This document shows positions 1 to 7,140 of a stretch of DNA of 60,025 bases, piece by piece. How positions within the stretch are numbered: position 1 is the first letter of the stretch; the number at the start of each line of letters is the position of its first letter. The DNA lies in assembly GCA_013287475.1 (NCBI GenBank), contig JABDDT010000009.1, forward strand, positions 1 to 60,025, in the 5' to 3' direction. The notes beneath the pieces were generated by a model. That model saw nothing but the letters and a program-made list of their open reading frames with translations, ran no database searches and was not told the origin of the DNA. The stretch comes from Bacteroidota bacterium (GTDB lineage: Bacteria > Bacteroidota > Bacteroidia > Chitinophagales > Chitinophagaceae). The translations under genes and the position numbers were made by a program.

Positions 1-168
1 CAGCAATTCAACCTGGTACATGCCGTTGTTCATGAGGCAAACGAGGATTTCATGTTCAGGTCCGCTTGCTATATATGGATTTTGATCAATGAAGGCGGGA
101 TACATTTCGTGCTCAGAAATTAGCTTTTCAACTTGTTCACGACTTAAGTCATGTAATTTTAAGGACAT
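1..168 (-). CDS. Hypothetical protein, N-terminal part (cut by window edge)
   Basis: An open frame runs leftward from an ATG at 166-168 off the window edge, giving 56 residues. The start reads MSLKLHDLSREQVEKLI and looks soluble, with no signal peptide or membrane segment. The short acidic helix-like N-terminus does not identify a family. It is divergent from the small gene at 340, with 171 bases between them. Function unknown; the reading frame is supported by continuous coding and an ATG but not by any motif. Confidence 0.55.
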   Translation of the reverse strand, partial: MSLKLHDLSREQVEKLISEHEMYPAFIDQNPYIASGPEHEILVCLMNNGMYQVELL

Positions 169-190
169 CCGCAGGTTTTTTTAAATTTCT

Positions 191-331
191 TAAAATTATG
201 CAGGAATCAATAACAGGTGCAACAATGATTTATAAACCAATTGTTAATATTTTTCTAACCCTGAAGTATGCGTTGAAAAACTTGCTTTATATGCGTATTT
301 AAACTTAAAATATTATGCAGGAACAATTACA
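191..331 (+). repeat. Imperfect direct repeat upstream of the small gene at 340
   Basis: About 20 bases at 191-210 (core TTATGCAGGAA) recur almost exactly at 306-327. The second copy lies just before the ATG at 340. The copies differ by a small insertion and a substitution. Seen directly; a regulatory duplication is only a guess. Confidence 0.5.
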
Positions 332-339
332 TTTGTAAT

Positions 340-597
340 ATGACAGTCTTGAAAAATGTGCAGTTTTCGAAATTGATAAAAGCAGAAGGAAGATTGAGAG
401 AGTTCAATTTCAGAAAAAGTAATGGAATAGCAGGCCCTGTATATCATATTGATGTTAGTGATGACAGGGGGAATCGTTATTATATTAATATGCAGCTGGA
501 AGATAATGCATGGACTGTACAGGAAAAGAATCTTCCTCCCTGGATCCAGGAAGCGGTAGTTCAGTTTCATCCGGCCATTATTGAACAGGAAGGATAA
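340..597 (+). CDS. Small conserved protein, paralogue of the gene at 43322
   Basis: An 85-residue soluble protein with no signal or membrane segment. Residues about 8-26 contain KLIKAEGRLREFNFRK, and VSDDRGNR follows near residue 40. Both motifs recur nearly unchanged in the protein encoded at 43322-43594, so this is a two-member family in the window. The C-terminal half keeps only scattered residues, including a PxW motif. The pattern suggests a small beta-rich domain, but I do not recognise a named family. A TACATTTG box at 328-335 resembles a -7 element yet sits too close to the ATG to be convincing. Confidence 0.75.
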   Translation: MTVLKNVQFSKLIKAEGRLREFNFRKSNGIAGPVYHIDVSDDRGNRYYINMQLEDNAWTVQEKNLPPWIQEAVVQFHPAIIEQEG

Positions 598-618
598 TCC
601 TATAAGAATTATTCAGGA

Positions 619-987
619 TCATTTTCTCTCCACGCGAACGGCTGTACCATATGCCAGCACTTCAGTAACTCCATTCATCACTTCATTTGCATCATAACGC
701 ATATTAATAATAGCATTAGCTCCTATTTCTTCTGCATGCTGTTTCATGTGCTGGAATGCTTCTTCTCTGGTTCTTTCACAAAGGCTTTCATAGATCGAAA
801 TTTTTCCCCCGAAAATAGTTTGCAATCCTCCGGCCATATTTCCAAGTAAACTTCTGGAACGGACTGTAATACCCCTTACCACACCCAGATTCTTCGATAT
901 TTGGTATCCTTCTAACGATATACTGGTAGTAATCATGGAAGCGTCTATCATATGGAATTTTTTATTTGATTTCAAAAATAAGCCCAT
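619..987 (-). CDS. YbjQ/UPF0145 family protein
   Basis: A 122-residue protein of the YbjQ (UPF0145, heavy-metal-binding-like) family, whose members form beta-rich oligomers of unknown role. Family features visible are the LEGYQI...LGVVRG strand-turn, the ARD-like helix EAFQHMKQHAEEIGANAIINMRYD, and the C-terminal strand ending GTAVRVER. The family is usually about 105 residues. ATGs at residue 13 or 18 (start 951 or 936) would give that length, so the true start may be internal. It converges on the gene at 340 with 21 bases between stops. No Shine-Dalgarno sequence decides the start. Confidence 0.8.
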   Translation of the reverse strand: MGLFLKSNKKFHMIDASMITTSISLEGYQISKNLGVVRGITVRSRSLLGNMAGGLQTIFGGKISIYESLCERTREEAFQHMKQHAEEIGANAIINMRYDANEVMNGVTEVLAYGTAVRVERK

Positions 988-1058
988 TTTAGAATAACCT
1001 CTGATGGCAATTGATTTTATTACTTTTATATATCTTCCATTTAAAGCACTAACAGGAT

Positions 1059-1637
1059 ATGAGTAAAACCAGGCTCGAAGCGTTTAGTGATGGTGTACTT
1101 GCTATCATCATTACTATTATGGTATTGGAAATTAAAACTCCTCATAATACCAGTTGGACAGCATTACTGGAACAATTGCCCGTATTTTCAAGTTACCTGC
1201 TGAGCTTTATTTTCATTGGAATATACTGGGGTAACCATCATAACCTGATCGGCGCAGTGAGTCATACCAATGCAGCAATTATCTGGTCGAATATAAATCT
1301 TCTTTTCTGGTTATCTCTCATTCCTTTCGCAACGGGATGGATGGGAGAGAACCACTATGCACAAAATACAGTCATACTGTATGCAATACTTATGCTTTTA
1401 TGCGGAATATCATTTACGATATTGCAGATTTGTATAGAGCGGATTTCAAAAGAAAATACAAAACTTGCCCATGCTTTTGCATGTTTAAAACAAAAGAGTA
1501 TTTTCTCAGTTGTCTGCTATCTTCTGGCCATAGCACTGGCTTACTATAACACTTTGTTTTCAGCCATACTATTTTGTATTGTTGCCGCACGATGGATTAT
1601 TCCCGACAGGGGTATTGAGAAGGCAATCAGCCATTAA
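1059..1637 (+). CDS. TMEM175-like (DUF1211) membrane channel protein
   Basis: A 192-residue integral membrane protein. The N-terminus has the family signature RxEAFSDGVLAIIIT (residues about 5-19), where the FSD motif in the first helix is diagnostic of bacterial TMEM175/DUF1211 proteins. These are potassium-permeable channels built from six-helix subunits. Further hydrophobic segments fall near residues 40-60, 75-95, 105-125 and 150-185. The length fits the single-repeat bacterial form. It is monocistronic and is followed by a hairpin at 1648-1679. The family is well supported; ion selectivity in this organism is not shown. Confidence 0.88.
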   Translation: MSKTRLEAFSDGVLAIIITIMVLEIKTPHNTSWTALLEQLPVFSSYLLSFIFIGIYWGNHHNLIGAVSHTNAAIIWSNINLLFWLSLIPFATGWMGENHYAQNTVILYAILMLLCGISFTILQICIERISKENTKLAHAFACLKQKSIFSVVCYLLAIALAYYNTLFSAILFCIVAARWIIPDRGIEKAISH

Positions 1638-1647
1638 AAAAAGAAAA

Positions 1648-1679
1648 ATGAATACTAAGCATATACCCTTAGTATTCAT
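1648..1679. terminator. Hairpin after the TMEM175-like gene
   Basis: A perfect 12-base inverted repeat (ATGAATACTAAG at 1648-1659, complement at 1668-1679) with an 8-base loop, 11 bases after the stop. The run of A on its left would be a T-tract for leftward transcription, so it may stop antisense reading as well as, or instead of, the rightward message. Confidence 0.6.
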
Positions 1680-1774
1680 CACGCTATCCATTCTTTATTT
1701 TTAATATTCAGATGCTTTACTGCAATAAAAATTAACGCCGACCCGTTTTATTTTTTAACCCAAAGCTACCAACC

Positions 1775-2344
1775 ATGAAAAAATTACTTTTTTCAGTATT
1801 CACTGTTTGCCTATCCCATTTTGCATTTTCCCAAACATTTATGCAGGGCGTTGGAATAAATGTTGTACTACAAACATCGGCAGGTTCATCTGCTGATCCT
1901 GTAGGAGCAATAATGTATTCACCAAGAGTAAATTTTATGGAAACGGGTAACACATCCTTCAGTGTTGGTATTCCATTAAGTTTTGGAATTTCAGGTACCT
2001 ATAACAGTCAGAATTATGTTAACAATACACTTGGATTGATGCTGGATGTTCCATTAATGTTCAATTATAACTACGGTGCCGGATCTACAAAAGAAGCAGA
2101 AGATAAATTTGGATTTTTTGCCGGCGTGGGATTTGGCTATCATACCAATCAATATACTGCAACCGATGAAAGCGGATATGACTATACGGTTAAAATGGCC
2201 GGATTCGGTCCTGTTGGAAATGCAGGCGCCCGAATGGGTGTTGGTCATGGAAGTCATAATTTGGAACTCCGCTTTTCCTATATGAAGACGCTGGATCTCA
2301 GTAAATCGAATATTATGGGATTTGGATTCCTGTTTAATTTTTAA
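1775..2344 (+). CDS. Secreted outer-membrane beta-barrel-like protein
   Basis: A 189-residue protein with a signal peptide (MKKLLFSVFTVCLSHFAFSQ, cleavage near residue 20). The mature part alternates hydrophobic and polar residues, is rich in Gly, Asn and Tyr, and ends in aromatic Phe (FGFLFNF), as in small Bacteroidota outer-membrane barrel proteins. No catalytic motif is visible. It converges with the SOD gene with only 7 bases between stops, and a small hairpin (2329-2349) spans that junction. Function unknown; the barrel assignment rests on composition and the C-terminal aromatic residue. Confidence 0.7.
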   Translation: MKKLLFSVFTVCLSHFAFSQTFMQGVGINVVLQTSAGSSADPVGAIMYSPRVNFMETGNTSFSVGIPLSFGISGTYNSQNYVNNTLGLMLDVPLMFNYNYGAGSTKEAEDKFGFFAGVGFGYHTNQYTATDESGYDYTVKMAGFGPVGNAGARMGVGHGSHNLELRFSYMKTLDLSKSNIMGFGFLFNF

Positions 2345-2349
2345 GCAGG
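2329..2349. terminator. Small hairpin across a convergent stop-stop junction
   Basis: CCTGTTTAA and TTAAGCAGG pair (one G-T) around a TTT loop, overlapping the stop codon at 2342-2344 and abutting that of the SOD gene. A possible shared terminator for the two convergent genes. Short, so moderate confidence. Confidence 0.4.
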
Positions 2350-2351
2350 AT

Positions 2352-3110
2352 TCAGAGCATACTATACCTGTTATTAATATAATCCCAGTTTATTACGGAC
2401 CACCAGGCCGTAATATAATCAGGTCTTTTATTTTGATATTTCAAATAGTAAGCGTGTTCCCAAACATCGAGTCCAAACAGTGGCTGACCCTTACTTTCAC
2501 TGATATCCATTAATGGATTGTCCTGGTTCGGTGTTGAGACTACATCGAGTTTGCCATCCTTTTTTACAATAACCCATGCCCATCCACTTCCAAAACGACC
2601 TTTGGCGGCATCATTGAATTTAGTTTTCATGGCATCGAGTGAACCAAAATCTCTCTGAATAGAAGCAGACAGAGCAGCAGATGGAACAGTAGTTTTTCCA
2701 GGTGAAGTCATCAGTTCCCAAAAAAGTGAATGGTTATAATGGCCACCAGCGTTGTTTCTCATTTTTACGGAATATTTTGAAATAGAAGCAAGCAAATCTT
2801 CCAGTGCGACTTTCGAAATATCGACCTTTTCAGCATCTACTGCTTCTGCCAGGTTCTTAGCATAGGTTGCCGCGTGTTTGGTATAATGTATTTCCATGGT
2901 CATTGCATCTATTGCAGGTTCCAGAGCTGCATATGCATAGGGCAGCGGACGCTGTTTATAAGGAACCGGATCGGGGGAAGTATCGTGTTTATTTTGTGGG
3001 GTATCCGTATTGCCGAATGCAGTGAGAACTGAACCTGATAATCCGGCAACTACTCCTGCTTTACCCGCTGTATTAATGAATGCCCGTCTTGATAAATCCT
3101 GATTTGACAT
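2352..3110 (-). CDS. Superoxide dismutase, Mn-type, with twin-arginine-like export signal
   Basis: A 252-residue Fe/Mn-family superoxide dismutase. Metal ligands align as H75 (MEIHYTKH), H127 (NHSLFW), D215 and H219 (DVWEHAYY). Gly in NNAGGH together with Gln in NQDNP points to the manganese form. The catalytic domain starts near residue 52. The preceding 50 residues begin SRRAFINTAGKAG and continue with a Gly/Ala/Val-rich hydrophobic stretch, matching a twin-arginine signal, so the enzyme is probably folded before export. Cytosolic SODs of this family are about 200 residues. It lies downstream of NamZ in the same direction, separated by a heptamer array. Confidence 0.93.
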   Translation of the reverse strand: MSNQDLSRRAFINTAGKAGVVAGLSGSVLTAFGNTDTPQNKHDTSPDPVPYKQRPLPYAYAALEPAIDAMTMEIHYTKHAATYAKNLAEAVDAEKVDISKVALEDLLASISKYSVKMRNNAGGHYNHSLFWELMTSPGKTTVPSAALSASIQRDFGSLDAMKTKFNDAAKGRFGSGWAWVIVKKDGKLDVVSTPNQDNPLMDISESKGQPLFGLDVWEHAYYLKYQNKRPDYITAWWSVINWDYINNRYSML

Positions 3111-3160
3111 AACTGGTTTTTTTAGTCTTGTAATTTAATATATTCCGATGAAAGAAGGCC

Positions 3161-3209
3161 TAACGCTCAACGCTTAACGCCCAACGCTTAACGCTTAACG
3201 CTCAACGCC
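3161..3209 (+). repeat. Heptamer array, seven units YAACGCY
   Basis: Seven consecutive 7-base units of the form T/C-AACGC-T/C lie between the SOD start and the NamZ stop. On the + strand it reads like the sense-oriented arrays elsewhere, but both flanking genes are on the - strand, so it is one of the few antisense arrays. A different heptamer pair (CATCGGT twice, 3238-3251) sits directly at the NamZ stop. Confidence 0.85.
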
Positions 3210-3237
3210 ATCAGGGTTTAATATGCAAAAACTTTAC

Positions 3238-3251
3238 CATCGGTCATCGGT
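3238..3251 (-). repeat. Two CGATGAC-type heptamers at the NamZ stop
   Basis: Read on the - strand, the NamZ stop TGA runs straight into ACCGATG ACCGATG. The same heptamer class (CGATGAC) appears twice after the prfB stop at 33922-33935. Confidence 0.6.
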
Positions 3252-4456
3252 CAACGATAAAGCAGGTATTTTATCCTTTTACTTTTGAATTCAGAGAGGG
3301 CGGGTTCCCAGCTATTTCGGATTTCCTTTTCTGAGATTCCGGCAATAATCTGTTTGCGAAGTAATGTATTGCCCGCTAATTTATCAAAATTGCCAATCTG
3401 TCTGCTTTGGGAAGCATCAAAAAATATTTCCTTATGGGGATATGCATGGTAACATTCAATTAACCACTGCAAATTAATTTCTTTTTTTTTGCGCAGCGTA
3501 TCAGTATTATAATTTTCCAGGTTCAGACCATAACAAACAGAGTCCTGATACAGCGGATGTTCACTCATACCCGGAATGGACTCAGGTTTGAAACTAAATG
3601 AATATATACCTGTCAATGCAGGAGCTCCGATCATCGTAAATGGCCTGTGGGTGCCTCTTCCCAGACTTATCACAGTACCTTCAAAAAGACATAGACTGGG
3701 GTAGAGGAGGATTGATTGTACTGTATTAAGATTGGGAGAAGGAGGAACAGGTAAATTATATTCCGAATCGTGTGAATAATTTTCCAGTTTGATGATGGTT
3801 AAATCACATTTAGCTTTATTCAATAACCATCCTTCTCCATTGATCATTAATGCCAATTCCCCGATGGTCATGCCATGAACAATTGGAATTGGCTGAAGGC
3901 CCACTCCGGAACGTAAAGAATCTTCCAACACCGGACCATCTACAAAATAACCATTGGGATTTGGACGGTCCAGGATCAGAAGAGGTTTATTAAAATTGGA
4001 ACAGGACTGCATCACTCGTTGCAAAGTGATGATATAAGTAAAAAAACGGGCGCCTACATCCTGTATGTCAAATACAATAATGTCGACATCCTGCAAATCC
4101 TCTCTGGAAGGCATTGATTTTTTCCCATATAATGATACTATAGGGAGGCCTGTTACGGGATCAAAACTATCGGAAACTATTGCACCATTACTTGCATTTC
4201 CCCTGAATCCATGTTCCGGCCCAAATACCTTTACAACGCGAATGCCTGCATGCAGCAGACTATCTACCAGTGGAATACCGGCGATCTGAGAAGTTGGATT
4301 CGCAACCACAGCAACTCTTTTGGCAAACAATATTGGAAAATACTTTTTGGTCTGCTCTGCTCCTGTATGAATTTGTTTATTGATCTGTTGCGCAGTTGAA
4401 GAAATGCAGTTCGCAATAAAGAAAAAGTATAAAATTGTTTTTTTCAATATTTCCAC
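3251..4456 (-). CDS. NamZ-type exo-beta-N-acetylmuramidase (DUF1343)
   Basis: A 401-residue DUF1343 protein, the family of NamZ, which removes N-acetylmuramic acid from the non-reducing end of peptidoglycan fragments. Typical motifs are VANPTS near residue 52, GPEHGFRG near 80, FDIQDVGARFFTYI near 131, LDRPNP near 162 and GRGTHRPF near 265. The N-terminus is a signal peptide (FFFIANCISSTAQ), so it acts in the periplasm or outside. The start drawn is GTG at 4454-4456. A TTG at 4447 would give a more standard signal peptide (KKTILYFFF). It lies 27 bases after the SDR gene and is probably cotranscribed with it. Confidence 0.87.
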   Translation of the reverse strand: MEILKKTILYFFFIANCISSTAQQINKQIHTGAEQTKKYFPILFAKRVAVVANPTSQIAGIPLVDSLLHAGIRVVKVFGPEHGFRGNASNGAIVSDSFDPVTGLPIVSLYGKKSMPSREDLQDVDIIVFDIQDVGARFFTYIITLQRVMQSCSNFNKPLLILDRPNPNGYFVDGPVLEDSLRSGVGLQPIPIVHGMTIGELALMINGEGWLLNKAKCDLTIIKLENYSHDSEYNLPVPPSPNLNTVQSILLYPSLCLFEGTVISLGRGTHRPFTMIGAPALTGIYSFSFKPESIPGMSEHPLYQDSVCYGLNLENYNTDTLRKKKEINLQWLIECYHAYPHKEIFFDASQSRQIGNFDKLAGNTLLRKQIIAGISEKEIRNSWEPALSEFKSKRIKYLLYR

Positions 4457-4483
4457 ATTAAGAATTTGGTCCCATCGCGGCAG

Positions 4484-5257
4484 TTAATCATATATTTTCA
4501 TTGCAACTCCTTCCACGATTCCCTTAGGTAAAAGCCAGGCAAAAAACGCACTGAATTTGTTCATAACTCCGGTGATCACTTCGGGCTTCTTTCGAAAAAG
4601 ACTTTCAACTGATATCATTGCTACATTTTGCGGCGACATGTTAAAACGTTCAGCAGCCTTTCGGCCTTTTGGCCCAATATGGGCGCGGTTCACAAAATTC
4701 GTATCAGTTGGTCCCGGACAAACACAGGTAACAGAAACATTTGTTTTTTTCAACTCCCGATAAAGTCCCCTGCTGAAGCTTAACACATAGGCTTTGGAGG
4801 CCGCATAGGTTGATAACATGGGAACAGCCTGATAAGAAGCGGTACTGCCAATATTAAGTATATAGCCTGCCCGCTGTTTCAGAAGTAACGGAAGAAATAA
4901 ACGTGTTAGTTTAGTTAAAGTAATAATATTAAGGCCTAGCATTTCAGCATGTTCTTCAGCTGAATAATTTTCAAAACTTCCGCTCAGGCCATATCCTGCA
5001 TTATTTATAAGAATTGAAACTTCGAATTGATTTTCATTGACCCATTCAAAAACTGCTTCAGCAGCCTGTTCTTTGGCCAGATCAAGCGCTAACCAATGGC
5101 ATTTTCTTTTCGAAGCTGAATGAATTTCAGTTGAAATTTTTTCAAGTGCATCTGCAGACCGCGCTACAAGCAGGAGATCATACCCACGTCCCACAAGTAT
5201 TTCCGCAATAGCTTTACCAATTCCTTTGCTTCCTCCTGTAATGAGTGCAAAAGGCAT
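4484..5257 (-). CDS. Short-chain dehydrogenase/reductase
   Basis: A 257-residue classical SDR, an NAD(P)-dependent oxidoreductase with a Rossmann fold. It shows TGGSKGIG at residues 7-14, NNAGYG at 85-90, and the catalytic set Ser138, Tyr151 and Lys155 (YAASK). The ALITGGSKGIG start and an Arg near residue 33 suggest NADP preference. The C-terminus (FAWLLPKGIVEGVAMKIYD) is hydrophobic, as in SDRs similar to the DltE/YdfG-like branch. The substrate cannot be read from sequence. It lies 28 bases downstream of the PhyH gene and 27 upstream of NamZ, so the three form a likely operon. Confidence 0.88.
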   Translation of the reverse strand: MPFALITGGSKGIGKAIAEILVGRGYDLLLVARSADALEKISTEIHSASKRKCHWLALDLAKEQAAEAVFEWVNENQFEVSILINNAGYGLSGSFENYSAEEHAEMLGLNIITLTKLTRLFLPLLLKQRAGYILNIGSTASYQAVPMLSTYAASKAYVLSFSRGLYRELKKTNVSVTCVCPGPTDTNFVNRAHIGPKGRKAAERFNMSPQNVAMISVESLFRKKPEVITGVMNKFSAFFAWLLPKGIVEGVAMKIYD

Positions 5258-5285
5258 CTGTATTTAATTTTAGTTCGCGGAATCC

Positions 5286-6101
5286 TTAGTTCTGAACCTT
5301 GGAAGCGAAACGATGGTAAAAAGGTGTTTTACTGTTTTCGTCTTTTGGCATGTATTTACCAGTAATTATAGGTACATACATTACACGTCTGCGACTGGCT
5401 TCACCCAAATACGGGGATTGTTGTGCACGGTGCCAGATTCGGCCGTCATGAACGGTAAGATCACCCGCGTTGATATCAAATCCGATTTCACGGGCATCAG
5501 GGTTGTTATCTATGAAATATTTTTTCTTGAAAAGCAAACGTAATACTCCTTGTTTGTGTGTACCAGGGAGTACACGCAGACCGCCATTTTCAAAAGGGCA
5601 GGGATCCAGGTGAATACCTACATTCAGCATCGGCATGATCTTCTGGCCAAGAAATAAATCTCTGGGGCTATCTGTATGCCATCCCATTTGGGAAAACTTA
5701 CTTTCAGGCGTACGAACATAATGATTAAGGATGAGCCCGTCTTTTTCATTTTCAGCAATCCTGCCTTCATAAGGATGCAATAATTCAAGTAAAGCTACCA
5801 GTCGCGGATCATTCAGAAATTCGTGAAATGTCGGGCTGAAAAGGGATAAAAAACAAAGACGCTGAATAATGGTTTGACCATTATGATCCTTTCCAAATTT
5901 GAGAGGAACTCCATTGATTTTATCCTTCCCTTCTTCAATTAATTGCTTTTCAATCCGGCTAATTTCCTGGATAAAAAATGCAACGGTTTCCGGCCTAAGG
6001 ACATTGCGAAATACGATCACCCCATTTTTATGGAAAAAGTCTGATTGCTCCGGGGTTACCTTATCACCTAGAAAGAATTCAGGGCATAGTAATTTTTTCA
6101 T
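5286..6101 (-). CDS. Phytanoyl-CoA dioxygenase (PhyH) family protein
   Basis: A 271-residue Fe(II)/2-oxoglutarate dioxygenase of the PhyH family. The iron-binding triad is visible as H142 and D144 (GWHTDS) and H224 (GRIWHRAQQ), within a double-stranded beta-helix. An Arg downstream (R237-R239) could hold 2-oxoglutarate. N-terminal text FFHKNGVIVFRNVL is typical of the family. It has no signal peptide and is cytosolic. It is the first gene of a leftward group with an SDR and NamZ; PhyH plus SDR pairs often modify lipids or small metabolites, but the substrate here is unknown. The 232-base gap upstream holds no convincing gene. Confidence 0.85.
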   Translation of the reverse strand: MKKLLCPEFFLGDKVTPEQSDFFHKNGVIVFRNVLRPETVAFFIQEISRIEKQLIEEGKDKINGVPLKFGKDHNGQTIIQRLCFLSLFSPTFHEFLNDPRLVALLELLHPYEGRIAENEKDGLILNHYVRTPESKFSQMGWHTDSPRDLFLGQKIMPMLNVGIHLDPCPFENGGLRVLPGTHKQGVLRLLFKKKYFIDNNPDAREIGFDINAGDLTVHDGRIWHRAQQSPYLGEASRRRVMYVPIITGKYMPKDENSKTPFYHRFASKVQN

Positions 6102-6333
6102 ATCATGGTAGCATTTAAGTCTTTAGCGGTTGAAATCAACTGCTTACAACCCAATTTTGTAGAGGATGAAATTAACTTAAAAATAATTATGATTTTTTTA
6201 TTATTGGCAAAAATAATGAATAAAGTGCTATTAACCAGCCTTGTCTTAAATTCTTATTGCCCCGGAGTTACTCCCCCGGCCAACTTAAACGTTTAATTGC
6301 ATCCCTTGGTATCCATTTTAAGCATCTTTAACT

Positions 6334-7053
6334 TTATCCAGGATCGGGAATAATGGATGGATTCCTGATTTTTGTGATAATTAATGCAACCCTGTACAAT
6401 GCATATGTGAAAACCGGAGCTGCCAGTACATCGATTGTATAATGAACATGCTGCACCAACAATAATATACCCAGTGCAATGGAAGCAAACAAAGTATAGA
6501 TCCGGTCAGTTTTCTTCTTAAGACAAAGAAAAATAAGGAAAACAGTTGTGGTATGACCAGAAAAGAAAAGATCGTGTGTTATATACCGTTCGCCATAAAA
6601 TTGATTGGTGATTGGATCTGCAAGTGGAATCAATCCCGCAGGTGGGTTCAATGAAATCAGGGTTATACAGGCCATTCTGATCAATGTTACGCCATTGTAA
6701 GCCCATAGCATGGTAAGCAACATCATCGGGTCCCGGTAAATCCGTATAACCAATATCAGACAACTTGACCATATTAAAAAAAATACTGCAACAGATACGT
6801 TCCGTGCAGGAATCCGCTCTAAAACCAAATCGTCAAAACTGATTCCTTTTCTTTCTTCAATGGCATTAAAAAAGAAAGGAAGTGCAATAAGTATCCCTGC
6901 AAAAATGACCGTACCTATCCAGAATCTCCATCTGAAGGAGCTCAGTTTCCAGGCAGCCTTCCAATGGGGCTCTAAAGCCCAAAGCTTAAAGCCCAAAGCT
7001 TTTTGCTTATGATTATTTGATGAGCCATTGGATCTTTTGATTTCTACACTCAA
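6334..7053 (-). CDS. PAP2-like membrane protein, sphingomyelin-synthase-related domain
   Basis: A 239-residue multi-pass membrane protein with the catalytic pattern of the PAP2_C/sphingomyelin-synthase-like group: H167 in HDLFFSGHT, and H204 and D208 in HVHYTIDVLAA. Such enzymes transfer or remove phospho head groups of lipids. Hydrophobic helices fall near residues 45-62, 88-104, 113-135, 163-178, 187-203 and 209-225. The only in-frame start upstream is TTG at 7051-7053, followed by about 28 poorly conserved-looking residues. Residues 19-28 are encoded by a heptamer array (6972-6999), so the 5' end has been overwritten or extended by repeat DNA. The true start could be internal. Confidence 0.75.
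   Translation of the reverse strand: MSVEIKRSNGSSNNHKQKALGFKLWALEPHWKAAWKLSSFRWRFWIGTVIFAGILIALPFFFNAIEERKGISFDDLVLERIPARNVSVAVFFLIWSSCLILVIRIYRDPMMLLTMLWAYNGVTLIRMACITLISLNPPAGLIPLADPITNQFYGERYITHDLFFSGHTTTVFLIFLCLKKKTDRIYTLFASIALGILLLVQHVHYTIDVLAAPVFTYALYRVALIITKIRNPSIIPDPG
6972..6999 (+). repeat. Heptamer array, four units YYAAAGC, inside a 5' coding region
   Basis: Four units (CTAAAGC, CCAAAGC, TTAAAGC, CCAAAGC) lie within the 5' end of the PAP2-like gene, encoding residues 19-28 on the opposite strand. It is the inverted partner of the array at 7113-7140; paired, the loop would contain the PAP2 start region. Confidence 0.8.
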
Positions 7054-7112
7054 GTAATAAAATTTTCAAAAAAATTGACATGAATCTATTTAAAACTTAT
7101 GAACCAGGAGCC

Positions 7113-7140
7113 TTGGGCTTTAGGCTTTGAGCTTTAAGCT
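7113..7140 (-). repeat. Heptamer array, four units AGCYYAA, at the NagB-PIG-L stop
   Basis: Four units run leftward from the stop codon of the NagB-PIG-L gene, in its sense direction, inverted relative to 6972-6999. The last base of the stop triplet is part of the array. Confidence 0.85.

Noticed and set aside
328..335. TACATTTG as a promoter for the small gene at 340
   Set aside because: It lies 4 bases before the ATG with no -33 partner, so it is probably chance.
6102..6333. Small gene in the gap upstream of the PhyH gene (63-codon frame at 6105-6296)
   Set aside because: No ribosome site, no motif, low-complexity composition; only a short TTAAACGTTTAA palindrome at 6285-6296 stands out.
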